Source: Dreissena polymorpha (taxonomy: Eukaryota > Mollusca > Bivalvia > Myida > Dreissenidae). From it: 64,000 nt of DNA. Under the pieces are notes generated by a model, which saw nothing but the letters and a program-made list of their open reading frames with translations, did not search any database and had not been told where the DNA came from. The stretch is taken from assembly GCF_020536995.1 (NCBI RefSeq), contig NC_068358.1, positions 3,359,043 to 3,423,042 of the forward strand. The letters are read 5' to 3'. The position numbers and the translations under genes are program-made. This document shows, one piece after another, positions 31,640 to 44,430 of the stretch. Within the stretch, counting starts at the first letter, position 1, and each line of letters begins with the position of its first letter.

Positions 31640-33749
31640 GTTATATTAAGCTTGTCTATATGCATTATTTCTGTATTTTATATATGTCGTTGTTTAAACA
31701 GTGTTTCCACTGGGAAATCCGTTCATTGCTGACGAAGCGTGACTTTATTTTCCGGTCGTGTTTGTTAAACGCGATATTAGTCCCAATATTGTGCACAATG
31801 AATTACAGTTTGTTTTAAGTAAACGGCTTGTTTAAATTTCAATCCCTAATCCCATCTATTTATTCACTAACTAATTGAATTGCTCACTCGTAAGATATAT
31901 TCACTTTATTGGGCGCACTATGATAAGACACTTAATTAGCCTGTCGTCTAAGTTCTGGCCGCAATTGATTCAGTCTACCTCCTATTTGTGATCTATATAA
32001 TAATATTCAATGGTGAAGTGATCATCATGGCCTTGAGATAATTTGTGATTATGCGTTGTGTACGTTGTTAAATTCTTGAGTACTCTTGTGCCACATGTAC
32101 TCTTGTCTTCTATGGAATACTAATACGCATACCTTTCTGCGTATCATCATATTCGTTGCAAGTGAACATGCCTCTCTATGAACAGTTGACATTCTTGTTA
32201 GCTGAAGTCATGATACACTCTGTTTACAATCGTTCGAATTTTTTCTTGTTTTCACTAATCTTTCTAGTCGATTATCATATTTGTCGGTTTTGTGTAATTA
32301 TGTGGAATGTAGTTTGTTTCGCATACAGTAAAAATATAATATGAAATATGCAATAGCTTGAAAGTTTATCATTGTGTTTCTTCAACTCTTCCTTGTGCAC
32401 ATGTTATGTGAACATAGAAGTGATTATTCGTTTTCTCCCATAAACGCTAAATTTTAAAGGATATACATTTAATATCAAGTATTGAGACAGAAGGACAAGG
32501 CGTTCCGTCTAGTGCAACGGACAATCTTTTATCCTAACGCTTATTGCTTTGTAGAAGAAAACTCTAGGTATCGTGAAAACTTTGCGTTTTAGTACAGTCA
32601 AGGATTTTTCGACATCTTTATGATGGACAACATTTGGCAATATATATGTGATGAAACGTTAATTCTCAGATATATTTCTTTAACTACCGCTCGAGAGCTA
32701 CTTGACAACTCGTGATTTTTCCAGAGCGACATGTCCTTTTTGACCTCGCTCCTTATGCTCTTCTAAATGAAATCCCTTGCTCTTGTAGAAAAAAATTGTG
32801 CCCGTATGAGAAATACATGGTTGCCAATATGATGTTGTTTTATATTAATCATTATGTACAGTATAGATAGTATTATTAGACTATTTCTCGTTGTTATTTT
32901 GCTCCGCACGAAAATATAAAATTCGTGAAACAAGAACAATATTGTATTAATTGGGTAAAGGTATTTTATAAGTACATTTCATATCAGCCTGATCACCACA
33001 GAGTAATTTGCATGTTATATCATACATTGATGATAAACACAACATCCACACATTGTCAAAGCCTTTATTTTTTACACATGTTATGTTTAATATCATTAAA
33101 TTATACGGGCGTTTTGATTCTCTCTCAAATACACGTCGACATAAAAAAAAACTTATGATGATACACGCTGATTTGTTCCGTGTTGTTATACGAACCGGAT
33201 TGCTTAAATCCGCATTTAATAAAGTAATTGTACAGCACCCTTGTTATTTTATTTCATTCACCTGTTGCAATACACCATATATAAACGAAATATCAGTCAA
33301 TAAAGATGTCTATCAGAAAGGCACAATAAAGCTATGCGATTTTTTTTTACAAGAGTGTATATCAATCTCATGATTTGCTCTATGCCGAATCTACAGATGC
33401 CCCGCCTCTGGCGTAAAACATAACTTCACAAGTCAATCGACTGGTATATGCCCTTATCGACTAGCGAATTATGCCGAAAATCTGTACATGTGGCAGCTAA
33501 TGATGAAGTATTTGTGCATATGGGATGGGGTACACGTGCGTTTTTTATTATTTAAGAAGTACTAAGTATTATTAAATATCAATATCCAACGATTGTCAAA
33601 TCAACACGTTCGATAATACGTATTGGGATATTCTAAAATTACGATATAAACTCGTTCTAAAATTTCCCTAAACAATAAATAACAAAATAACGTAACCAAA
33701 CAGTCGCCGCGGTATGTATATTAATATGAATATATTATTGCCGCAATGT
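31640..33749. other. Unannotated intergenic stretch
   Basis: AT-rich. Open frames here (for example 33008-33373) have no recognisable motif and biased hydrophobic/Lys-Asn content; nothing supported. Confidence 0.45.
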
Positions 33750-33932
33750 ACGTTATACGTAGAGCCTTTCATTTGAGTGAATATGATTGATAAACTTCGT
33801 TAAGCGAGGTACGTTATACGTAGAGCCTTTCATTTGAGTGAATATGATTGATAAACTTCGTTAAGCGAGGTACGTTATACGTAGAGCCTTTCATTTGAGT
33901 GAATATGATTGATAAACTTCGTTAAGCAAGGT
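33750..33932. repeat. 61-bp tandem repeat, 3 copies
   Basis: ACGTTATACGTAGAGCCTTT begins each copy at 33750, 33811 and 33872; copies are nearly identical. Confidence 0.93.
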
Positions 33933-34599
33933 ATTTTGTAAATACCATGCTAGAATTGCAAGTATGAATTTACATTTGACACTTCATCAAGTATTTATTA
34001 TTTTTCATACTATGCTAAAATAACACAAATTAGCGAAAATATTTACCCTCGGAAATACATTATCTTAATGTATTCAATATTCAATAAAAAATATATATAA
34101 ATTAAGCGGTAATAAATCGACCATAATTCCAACGTCAGGTATGAGTCTGGCAATTTGCACCGTTGATGGCGACATGGTAATCGCATTGTTCTTAGCATAT
34201 GTTTGTTATCAATTAAATTGCTATAAATGACAGGAAGGACGTTCCCTTTCATTTACAGTAATGCTTAAGAAATATTTCCGATGCACACAAACGTCAAACT
34301 TATTCATACTAGAGGTTCATGCGGCGTCAATACAAACGGTGTTCTAGAAATGATTTACTCGCCTTAGATTACCACAAACATTCCGTCAGCACTTGTTTAT
34401 TCGGTCGTACTAACCACCTAAATCATCTTAATAGGACAACTAATTTCGTTTCTTGTCACAACCGACACGTAATCCAGCAAAGTTAGAGTCGTTCTGAATA
34501 ACCCGTAAACAAAACTAACCAAAACGCCCAACTTTGAGTATGCGAAACACACCAGTTCCAAAAGTAAAAGGTCAAAAATCTCTATCCAACCTTCGGTAA

Positions 34600-35420
34600 A
34601 AAGCTAAGAAAATCCTTTCAATTGAAATGTGGTCATCTGCTTTCATTCGTTTTACAGCGGTGTACACACATAAATTCCCTCTGCAAGCTCCCCAGCTTAT
34701 GAAATACATGGAAATTGTAAGGGACATAGCTCATCGCAAGCCTGGCTTCTCTTTTGCTTTTTACGATAATCAATTTCGTAAGGCACGTGAAACGTCCACT
34801 TTGCCTTGGGATAGTCTCCATACAGAGTTCTGGTTAATGGCAGTTACATTTCAATCAAACCATGTATCTCCCCAGCCCTTTCGTTCCTCACGCACAGGAA
34901 AGGCTGGATATTGCAACCCGGTCAAAAAGGTTCCTTGAATAAACCTTTTGGCATTTCAACAAGCTTTCTGGATGTACTTCTCACAAATGCTCGTTGCCAC
35001 ATGTCTGTGGGTACTGTCGTGGACCACACACAGCCTTCAACTGTGGCCCCTCAATCAAGGACTCAACCTTCAGAAACCCCCCCTAACCAACCCCCTAAAC
35101 CCAACAGTCAAACAAAATCTGGTAACACCAATTTAAATTTATAAATTAGCCCCGTACCTTCAAGGTTATCCACTGGCACAATACATAATACAAGGGTTTA
35201 CAACTGCTTTCAAATGTGGTTACACAGGTCCTCAAACGAACACAACATGTCAGAATCTAAAATCATGCAGTGACAGCCCATCGCTCGTTGCTTCCAAATT
35301 ACAAAAGGAATTAGATTGTTATAGAATTAATGGTCCTTTCATATATCGACTCTTACAAAATCTTCGTTTGAGTCCAATCGGTTTAGTCCCTAAAAAAGAA
35401 CCTCGTTTTGTACGTAAGCT
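34600..35420 (+). pseudogene. Broken retrotransposon fossil (DIRS/tyrosine-recombinase-like or related)
   Basis: The first part encodes a gag-like protein fragment (RFTAVYTHKFPLQAPQLMKY, GFSFAFYDNQFR, LPWDSLHTEFWLMA) of a kind common in mollusc retroelements. The second part encodes the start of a reverse transcriptase (KLQKELDCYRINGPF, NLRLSPIGLVPKKEPRF). The element is incomplete and broken, with no terminal repeats identified; age is moderate judging by how much remains readable. The family is my best guess. Confidence 0.55.
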
Positions 35421-35424
35421 GTCC

Positions 35425-35775
35425 GTTATTATCTGTTGAACATGCGTTAGGACCAGGACAACCGGACATTAACGGACATAAACCGGATACGTACAGAAGG
35501 TGTAAAAACGCACTAGTTCCGAACAAACCGTAAACTAACGTATGAAGATCGCACATCAAACGGAGAACTATGTCCGTTTTATCCGGTGGAAAATTTTGAA
35601 CATGCTCAAAACTTCCCAACGTACGGAACGGATGTCACCGGACATCGCCGAACAAGGAGCGGATTCACCGGATATGAAACGGACATTAAACGGATAAGAA
35701 CGGACATGAACGGATAAAATGATTTTATATCCGTTTCTCGTCCGTTACCTCGGTGCGATCGGGCCTTAAGATTTG
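35425..35775. repeat. CGGACAT-rich region
   Basis: Many near-repeats of ACCGGACATTAACGGACAT, ACCGGATACG and CGGACATGAACGGATAA on one strand and TGTCCGTTTTATCCGG on the other, ending GGTGCGATCGGGCCTTAA. Probably a short inverted-repeat element, but I could not fix its ends. Confidence 0.45.
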
Positions 35776-36530
35776 AACGACCCATTGTTCCAACATTCAT
35801 GTATTTCGATGTATTATTCGATATTCAAAGTTAGACACAAAATACGTGCGAATGCAATTTTTAATAATCCATTCAAGTTTCGTCTGTATTTATGTGTAAC
35901 GTTTAAACGAGGCGAATGATGATTTTATTAATTGATTATTTGTCACTTTGCCATCTTAATTGACACGCATTTCGTCTGAAACAAGATGCCAATGCTACAG
36001 TAACAGAAGTGTGTTTAAGACAGATGGACGAACGTCCTATCCATTTCAAATGTCAACAAAGATACATTATTTGATTGTTAATTTGAGCTGAGTTGCTTGG
36101 CAACGTGACGTCAGCAAAATAGGTTAACCCGGGCAAAAATTCCATGCTAATGCATGAATGCGCGAATATCACAGTTTACATGTGTCTTGGATGTCTAACT
36201 GTTGTTTTACTTTTATATACCATGTACTTGATGGCACGCACAGATTAGAATAGAACATATCTTACTTGCTATTCACGTGAATATAACTTTGTTGTGAAAA
36301 ATAGAAAACTTGCGACTCCGATCCCGTTTTGCTACACGTAAATTCCAATCATGTTTGGGATATCATATTTTACTTATTTGACATTAATTGTCACTATTTC
36401 CATCCATTTGAATTACTTTTCCTTGATTAAATATAAAAATGGAAGGAATAATACTGTTTAACTTAATGTATCGGTCTCAATTAGTGTGTTATGCGTGCTT
36501 ATAAGTACTGGCTGATAGCAATCTAATGCA
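35776..36530. other. Unannotated intergenic stretch
   Basis: No coding or repeat signal recognised. Confidence 0.45.
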
Positions 36531-37245
36531 TTAAAGGGTCATTTTCACGTTTTGGTAAATTGACAAAATAAAAACAAATGTTTCAGATTTGAAAATTTTC
36601 GTTTATGTTATGATATTTGTGAGGAAACAGTAATGCTGAACATTTAACGTGCTCTAAAATATCTTTTATATGCATCTTCTGATGATTTAACCCTTTGCAT
36701 GCTGGGAAATTTGTCGTCTACTAAAATGTCGTCTGCTGAATTTCTAAAATAAGCATTTTCTTCATTTAAAAAAAAAAAAATACTATCAGAATAGCAAACA
36801 GTTTGGATCCAGATGAGACGCCACGTTCTGTGGCGTCTCATCTGGATCCAAACTGTTTGCAAAGGCCTTTAAAATTCGGTTCCCGCACGGAAAGGGTTAA
36901 AAACCTGAAAATTATAAAGCGTTGCAATGCGAAACGATTGAATAATTTGGAGAGTTCTGTTGCTGTCGTAACATTTTGACACTACGAGGATTGCTTATAT
37001 AAAGTATTAAATACATCATTAAAGTATTGTATGAGCACGGATGGCCGAGTGGTCTAAGTGTTAGACCTTTACTCCAGGGGTCAGTGGTTCGAGCTCAGAT
37101 GAGGGCAACATTTTTATTTCTTTACGTTTATTCTTGATGTTTTTTTTACTGGAGCATTTTAGATCCAATGTTTACATTTACAAATATAAAGCATTTACTG
37201 ACAAACTTCAATACATGCCAAACTCTGTGAAAAGGTCTCTTTTAA
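36531..37245 (+). mobile_element. TTAA-MITE with tRNA-like core, copy 2 (carries a nested hairpin MITE)
   Basis: Ends TTAAAGGGTCATTTTCAC and GTGAAAAGGTCTCTTTTAA. The tRNA-like core at ~37035-37108 has A-box TGGCCGAGTGG and B-box GGTTCGAGCTC, Leu/Ser-like. A 214-bp hairpin MITE (36687-36900) is inserted at an internal TTAA that is intact and unduplicated in the other copies. Confidence 0.85.
36687..36900 (+). mobile_element. TTAA hairpin MITE (family H1), copy a, nested
   Basis: Termini TTAACCCTTTGCATG and GCACGGAAAGGGTTAA. The centre is a perfect hairpin with 31-bp arms (GCAAACAGTTTGGATCCAGA... , loop GTTCT). Copies at 49064-49277 and, reversed, 58437-58649. Confidence 0.88.
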
Positions 37246-37985
37246 ACATTTACCAATTGAAATAAACTATTAAGTGTGGTCACATGGATTTGAAAATAAG
37301 AACATAAGCATATTACATGCAGATGGTGCACAGCATAGTTGACATATATTTTCTAAATGTAAACCAATGATTGCGCTTCTTGAAGCTCTTTTTATTTGAT
37401 ACGTTTGGACAATTGACTGGGCAGATAATATTATTGAACTGCCACAACATCCAATAAAAAACTAATAAACTTTCCTACGTGTTGTTTTAAAATAATTTAT
37501 TATATATTTACTATCGGTTATGAAATTTTAGTCTAAAAACAAAGAGGATGTATTAGACGCAAAGATATGACATTTCACCCACAGGAAAAAACATTTAGTA
37601 TTTCTCGGAAGTTTATGTTAAGTTAAAACGTAACACATAATATTCTTTTGACAACCATTAAATAACTAAATTGAGAAACTTGTGTTTATCATTGTTCTTG
37701 CAATATCCTCATCGTTAGCATCAAGATAAAACTTTTAGCGTGTATGAATCGCGTTTATCACATACACAACTTTTATATGAACTCTGGACACAATAAGCTA
37801 GAACTTGGCCGTTCTCTCTCGTCTGATTGTGAGTCATAGGAAGTTAATCGCTTTTCCAGTTTTCCAGACGGATAACTGCTGAACAGTTCGTTGGGAACGT
37901 TATGTTGATATAAAGATAAGTAAGGCAGGCAATCTCTGTCAGTAAATTAGTATAGCAGTCAATCAGATCAATCAGTATGTGCGGA

Positions 37986-38216
37986 TTAATCCATTTATGT
38001 CTAGTGGACTCTCCCATCCTTCTAAATTGGATCAATTTATTTCCAAAATTAGGGATGTCTAGTATATTTATTTCTATATTTAGAATATTACTTACTGAAA
38101 TTCCTTAAAGCAAACAGTGCAGACCCAGATGAGACCCCGCATCATGCGGCGTCTCATCTGGGTCTCAGCTGTTTGCAATGTCCTTTTTTCAGGACGCTAG
38201 GCATGAAAGTAATTAA
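37986..38216 (+). mobile_element. TTAA hairpin MITE (family H2), copy a
   Basis: Ends TTAATCCATTTATGTC and GGCATGAAAGTAATTAA. The internal hairpin around GACCCAGATGAGACC is related to, but distinct from, family H1. Body matches 57706-57935. Confidence 0.8.
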
Positions 38217-38841
38217 CTAACCTGCGACAATGTCCAATTCCGTGCAGATGATGCTGGTGAACAAGGGCTGCCACATGTCTTTCGCATGTTTCAAAGCCGC
38301 TGCTCTTAATGTTTAGGTCGTTTGTTTTATTCAATAATGTTAAACATTTACAACAAGTTGAAAGTAAATAGTTTTTTTTCCACGTGCGTTGCAAACATGT
38401 GAGAGGACATGAATGCCATGTACAATGTGACCCCTAATGATGTTATATTAGATGTAACTACTCGAAATAATTGACATGAACAGCAAAATGACAGAAGATG
38501 AAAGGTTGCGTTCCGCCTAAGCTATATACCAAATTAATTCCCGAGAGTTGAAAACACACTAAGCCTACTGTGGTGGAACGTTATTACTTAAAATTAATCA
38601 TAAAATAACAGCTGCGTGATAATGGGTCAATTAGTTATTTTCTGAAGTCCTACGTATCTCGGATAAGAAAATGTATGCTCTTTACAGGCGGAATTTGTTA
38701 TTGGAACTTAAATGCACGAAATTCCGTTATAAGGGAAAGCAACGCACGATATTCAACGTGGCACACGATCACTTAACAGAACATTTGCTAATGTGATGTT
38801 TTATTTTGTTTAATTCCCACTTTTGAAAACATTAATTGTGC

Positions 38842-39088
38842 CGCGTTCTGAGAAAACTGGGCATAATGCATGTGCGTAAAATATCGTCCCAGATTTGCAG
38901 TCCGCGCAGGCTAATCAGGGACGACACTGTCCACTTTAATGGTATTTTTAGTTTCAAGGAAGTCCCTCCTTACCGAAAATAAAGTTTAGGCGGAAAGTGT
39001 CGTCCCTAATTAGCCTGTGTGGACTGCACAGGCTAATCTGTGACGACACTTTCCGCACATGCATTATGCCCAGTTTTCTCAGAACGCG
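38842..39088. mobile_element. Long-TIR MITE (family E), best copy
   Basis: Inverted ends CGCGTTCTGAGAAAACTGGG and CCCAGTTTTCTCAGAACGCG (about 35 bp each), plus internal self-complementary blocks around GCCTGTGTGGACTGCACAGG and GTCGTCCC. Partners at 47997, 48672, 52990, 53226, 54366, 57428, 58262 and 60060. Confidence 0.85.
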
Positions 39089-40239
39089 ACTCAATTCATA
39101 TTGCATTGAATATAACATCAACAGATTTAACAGTAAAACAAAAGTGAGCAGCTTATAAAACATTCCACCAGCTTTAAAACTTGTAATCTCTATACTTTAT
39201 AATTATACTTACACTCTTTGGTTTCAGTTCCGAAATGTGAGCACTGTTCGACAGGGACTAAACTTTTGAACTTCATTTTCACTATACGCGTTCATGTGAG
39301 GACGTGGCACAGTTTAGAGACAGCAAACAATCGTTCAAGTAACGCACATGATGAATTAAACAGAAGAGAAAGACATTAAGACATGAAGAAATTAAGCTAA
39401 TGCCGGTGCACTTTAGAACAACTCGTAAATAACCACCCACCGCCGGCAAATTTAACGAAGAGCGATCACATAATTGTATCGTGAAAAGAATCATTTCAAA
39501 ACAACGTGAAAAGAAATAGAGCAAAGTATATATAACGATCGTCATCAGAAATCATTTGTTAGTTTTATTGCCCTTCGATTCAGTAAAAGTATGTGTAATG
39601 TCTTTTTAAGCATTTTGAAAACAACAAAAGAAACATTTATAACTGCGCTAACAAAATGTGGTTGGAATATGGTGTATGAAAGGAAAATCAATGTCAGAAG
39701 AGCTATACGACCATAACTATTTGTTGTTTAGCATTTCAACGGCATTGTCAACGAAATAGTAATTGTTTTGAAATAAGATGGGAACATTTAAAATGCAGCG
39801 CACATACTGCGTGCCAAAACGCTGACCTTTCTTAATCAGATAACCTGTTAAAACCTCGCATTCATTCGGAATGTTTTAGCTACTAAACACAAATAATGTT
39901 TTAAAATGCATGCATTCACCCGGACATTAACATAACACATCGATAAGGCATTTATGTGTTATACGTGTAATTGTTTAAGAAAGTCAATACTAAGATATTA
40001 AACACGCGTATTTACTTGTAAATTAAATTTTGGATGCGTTATTTGGGGGTAAAAAGGTGAATCAGGAACGTGGTCGCAATGCCTCGTTTGCAGTGTGAAA
40101 CAATCTTGGGAATACGCTTTATAAGGAGGCTAGTAGTAAAGTGTCACGGATTTAAGCTTTAGTGGTATAGCCATCAAATTCCAGGAAATGCAGATTCGAT
40201 TCCCCGCTTAAAGTAACGTTCTCACTACGGGCACTATAA
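39089..40239. other. Unannotated intergenic stretch
   Basis: No gene or repeat recognised. A B-box-like GATTCGATTCCCC near 40193 may mark a SINE remnant. Confidence 0.4.
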
Positions 40240-40400
40240 GATCGGCGTCATGCGAACAAGGGTCTTATGTCAATTATGCGCAATCTCAGTCTGGGCTCGT
40301 ACATTCCTGTCCGTTAATGAGACCGCGATACCTTGCGTGACTTTATAAAGGACATCGTAGGTAGCTCATGACCTGACTAAACCAAAGCCACAAATGTTGT
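40240..40400. repeat. CGTCATGC-type dispersed repeat, diverged
   Basis: GGCGTCATGCGAACAAGGGT and GTCCGTTAATGAGACC align with the repeats at 20905 and 25975. Confidence 0.4.
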
Positions 40401-41758
40401 CGCTAATTTTCTAAGATTAATGTAACGTCGGCCAGAAACCATTTGGAAGAAACGTGCCCATGTTGTCGTCTGATGACCTATCACGCCATCTGCCTTCAAT
40501 GGCGTTAAGTGTCGTCTGTGTATGCACGCACAAGTTGTTGGCCTCAAGGAATTGATGGTCGGAAATCAATGAATGATTAAATCTTTTTGCGGTGTATCTT
40601 TCTTGATATAAACAAAAACTTCGGCAAAAATATAAGTAAACATGTTTTGTTGGGTCAATAGTTTATAAAGTATTAAGCCCATAAAATAAGTCGCAGTTCG
40701 TGTTGTTGGTTGTTAAACGTGATCTAGATTCTAGATACCAGCGTTTTAAATAATTGAGTGCTCAAAAGAAAATGAAAGGAATATCCCGTCAATTTTTGTG
40801 ATTTACCCCTTATCCCCTCCCCTCCCTACCCTGCCCCTCTCAACTAGATATTTTTGACATTTTGTCTTCATGCAATACCTGAATACATGCAAATACTATG
40901 TGAAAAACGAAATAAGACCATAGGGTCAAATACCTTTTTTATTTGTTATTACGCGACATGCAACTTTGAATTGAACTCCATTATTTCTATACTTGTGTCA
41001 AAACAAATAATACTTAGTGATAAACTTTTAAACTGGCAAAATTTCGGTAGTGTGTTAGCTTAATACACCGACTCATCTTGAATAGAAACAATAACAGTAT
41101 AAACGTGTGGTATTAATACCCGTCCTTTTGAAATAAATGGACAAAGACACAACAGTTCCTGAATGTTATTGAAAACCCGAAGCGCCCAATGCGACCAGAG
41201 TAGTCCAGAAAACAGTCTCGCCTGGAGGTAAGTTACATATTATGAAGTGCACACACGTGTATATTTTACGCATGCGCTATTAAATTCCATATTGTTCTAT
41301 ATTAACTATACCATGTTTGATGCATAATAATTTGAAACACAAAAATGCATCTTAGACGAAACACACCACTTCTTGCTGGCTTTATGTTGTTGTTATTGAG
41401 TATGAATACATTGCACAAAATATGTGAGGCTAAAAACCACTAACAACAAAGTATTGCAAAATTATTGTTGTTGCTTCTTATTTCTTACGTATATACATTT
41501 AATGTGATGCCTACTAATAACTAATTAAACCGTAGTTTATAAGCTATATGCATCGTGCACCCAACTATTAGTGCGTAATATCAATCTGACAGCATGTAAC
41601 CATTATTTCAGGACTTCCGGCTGGCGCATATTTAAGACAAGGCAAGAAACAAGTCTATTTGTAAATAAAGGCCGTCGGCTCAAAATATTGAATATATGTA
41701 ATCTACATTTCAGATATTTTTCCGTAAAGCAGTTTTACAATTTATACTGAAGGAAGTT
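40401..41758. other. Unannotated intergenic stretch
   Basis: AT-rich. A GGAG|GTAAGTTA donor-like site at 41228 follows no convincing open exon. Confidence 0.4.
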
Positions 41759-41766
41759 AATTAAAT

Positions 41767-41863
41767 CACAGGTGGTTATCGTTTAACTATGATATTAATT
41801 AGTAAAAACACCATTTTGATGTTTTCACTAATTAATATCATAGCCACACGCTAACCACCTGTG
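41767..41863. mobile_element. Arms-only hAT-like MITE (97-bp palindrome)
   Basis: CACAGGTGGTTATCG ... CTAACCACCTGTG with almost no spacer, flanked by the perfect 8-bp direct repeat AATTAAAT (41759-41766 and 41864-41871). Same termini as the 743-bp element at 3139. Confidence 0.85.
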
Positions 41864-42175
41864 AATTAAATATTAAAACATTATAACACCTAGTTTATTC
41901 GTTGTTTTCGATCCGAAAAGAAAGCCTCTCCCACCCTCCCCCAATCGGTAACCGGTTGCGCAAAACGTCATGCTTTAAGAACATTTAGATATATATAGTA
42001 GTTTATCCATTAACTTTCTCAGCAAGGAAATTATTAATTAAGTCGCAAATATATTGTTCCAATTAAAACAAAATGTGATGTCATCTTATAGTATAAACAA
42101 AGCGAATTTTATAAGAAATCGATTAAATTATGTGTACTATTAATTAAGTTAAGCACGTGGACTTATGGCGCTCTT

Positions 42176-42218
42176 CTATAATATAATATAATATAATATA
42201 ATATAATATAATATAAGC
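42176..42218. repeat. (TAATA)n microsatellite
   Basis: About eight pure pentamer units. Confidence 0.95.
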
Positions 42219-42422
42219 TTTATTATTAGTAGTATTATTATAATAGGTAAACAGATTAAATATTGCAATTTGTTAAGAGTTTGAACAAATTAATGAAAAT
42301 GCATTAATGAGTATATTTGCTGTATTACCGGTAATAGAATTAGTAGATGGACAGCGGGTGTTTTGGTACTTTTACTGGGTCCAAGAAGTTTAAGAGATTA
42401 ACGTTTGAAAGACACATTTTAG

Positions 42423-42763
42423 TCCAGCTGACGAAACGTGTGCACGAGACTGTTGTATTCCTTGCAAACAGCCTATCTAATAGCATCAATTATAAGTGAA
42501 CTGTTTACTTTCCGGAAACGAGAACTTGCATAGCTATTTCCCTTCGACATTTTACGGAATGTTTATTCGTTTGGTTCGAATACGAATGTTTTCTTCAACC
42601 TCAACGATGCAATCACACATGAGTCCAATTCACCAAACGTGCGCACAAGACGTTTGTATTCCTTGCAAAAGGCCTTTCTAACAATAATTAATGAACGTTA
42701 ACTTTCAGGAAACAAGAACTGCATAGCCATTTCACTTTAACATTTTATTGGATATTTAATGTG
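42423..42763. repeat. Diverged tandem duplication, period about 198 bp
   Basis: Two copies share TTGTATTCCTTGCAAA, GGAAAC(G/A)AGAACT, GCATAGC(T/C)ATTTC and ACATTTTA(C/T)(G)GGA landmarks. No coding function. Confidence 0.7.
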
Positions 42764-42977
42764 ACTTTGTCACTGTAATGGTGTATGTAACATATGGATA
42801 CCGGCTTTATGTGGAAGAAAAAACTACAGTATATTATTTATATTGAACTAAGGGTCAACATAATTATATCAATAATCCAGAGCTTTAGAAACATAACATT
42901 GCATGTGCAAACTAAGGTAACATATTTGCGCAATTGTGATTTAGTAGCAGACCACAATTAAAGGAGGCACACCTATG

Positions 42978-43100
42978 CAAAGGTGGTTAGCATGTGGCTA
43001 TGATATTAATTAGAAAAAAATATCATTTTGAATGAAAAATATTCGAATTATAACGAAAAATCAACTTCTCTGAAGAAACAAATTTCACTTTCAAACTATG
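42978..43100. mobile_element. One arm of the hAT-like foldback MITE
   Basis: GGTGGTTAGCATGTGGCTAT followed by TGATATTAATTAG matches the left arm of the element at 3139; the opposite arm is missing. Confidence 0.65.
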
Positions 43101-44266
43101 AACAGGCAAAACTTCATCAATTGTGCAGCGATTTCCATATTATGAAGGGCACCTACATTATAACGAACGACTTTATCGCAAGTAATGACACTGTTCATTA
43201 GTTGCCCCACGCAAATAAGCAGAAGAAAACTAAATCTCCTGTAACGTATGGTACTTAATATCTTACACTAATAAGCGGTAATGTGTGTCAACGGAAAGCA
43301 AAAATCTTGTCATGAATGGCTGGTATACATGTATAATAATCAAGAAAGAAGATTATAATTGTGTCATGTTGGTGTTTTGTTGTGGCCGTCATAAGGTTTC
43401 ACTGTAGACGTCAAATTAAGTATTGCTAATGAACCGCACTAGCTTTGATCAGATATGATGTTTTTGTGGCAATTCCTCTCATATATGCGTCAATACGTCA
43501 CAATATGAAATTAAGATATTGAACCTGATCGATGTCAAACGTTATAATTATAATTATAAAGGTATATTGTTTTCTTTCAGCATCACATGTAGAATTCGCT
43601 TTGACATAAGAAATTCGTCTAACTCATGCACCGTGCACTGTCGATGAGAGGTCTTTTTCAGAACACTAAGTGTCATTAGTTTGCTTTGCACAAGAAAAAT
43701 GACGGGCAGTAATTTTGTATATATTGAAGAAATAATTGTTTTAATTGTACTGTACAATTATTCTAATTATCATGTAATGGTGTATGACACTATTTCCTTT
43801 AAACGGTTAACATAATTGAGTTAGGATATGAAGATCCTCTCAACACAATCAAATAAATTAATTCAACTCTTGCATTATTTAAGGCCTAGATGTGGTTCTT
43901 AAGATTTAATTTCCTGATTTTGGTCTCTAATCAATATGAAGTAAACTATTCGATAACTTTATCCCCACCCAAACCCCGAAATATGCAGTTATTTGTGGTC
44001 AAAATAATAACATTTTTATAGAGATCTACACAACGTTTAATGCATTTTTTCAACATTAAAGTATAATTTGTTACAACATTTTCAAAGTTTTCAACAGTTT
44101 TCACAAAAATATACATTCAATAACATAAATCTGTCTTGAATGATATAACAACATTTCCTAAATTCCGGGGAAACTATGTATAGGTTCCAATTCCAATGAT
44201 AAAGCAAACAAAAACAGTTGAGAATTAATGTCACATTGTGGCAATATTCTGCAATAATGTTTTGTT
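43101..44266. other. Unannotated intergenic stretch
   Basis: AT-rich; nothing recognised. Confidence 0.4.
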
Positions 44267-44430
44267 CTAAAATACATCAAGGACCATCTTTGCTATCAAA
44301 GAAATAAAACAATCATCGGTGAACCTTTCGAAGACACTGGATACAACATAATCACCGTCAGCAGACGGACCGCCGCCGCGTCTGCAAACCACGTATTTAC
44401 CAGAATCTTGAGCGCAGCTCTTTATCCAGA
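44267..44430 (-). other. Possible orphan exon, unknown product
   Basis: Minus-strand open stretch after an acceptor-like CTGTTGCAG, reading ADTNLVVWIKSCAQDSG, KYVVCRRGGGPSADGDYVV, then to VLDVF and a TAG at 44269-44267. Its GC content is well above the flanks. AQDSGKYVVC recalls the end of an Ig domain, but this is weak. No partner exon found. Confidence 0.25.

Noticed and set aside
33008-33373. 121-aa open frame in AT-rich DNA
   Set aside because: No domain, composition biased by base content, no splice context.
36790-36860. A microRNA precursor
   Set aside because: The hairpin belongs to a TTAA MITE with several copies; a perfect stem of this kind is a transposon feature without small-RNA evidence.
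41137-41228. A short exon ending at GGAG|GTAAGTTA
   Set aside because: The frame starting at ATG 41137 closes after 11 codons, and no acceptor-bounded open frame fits.
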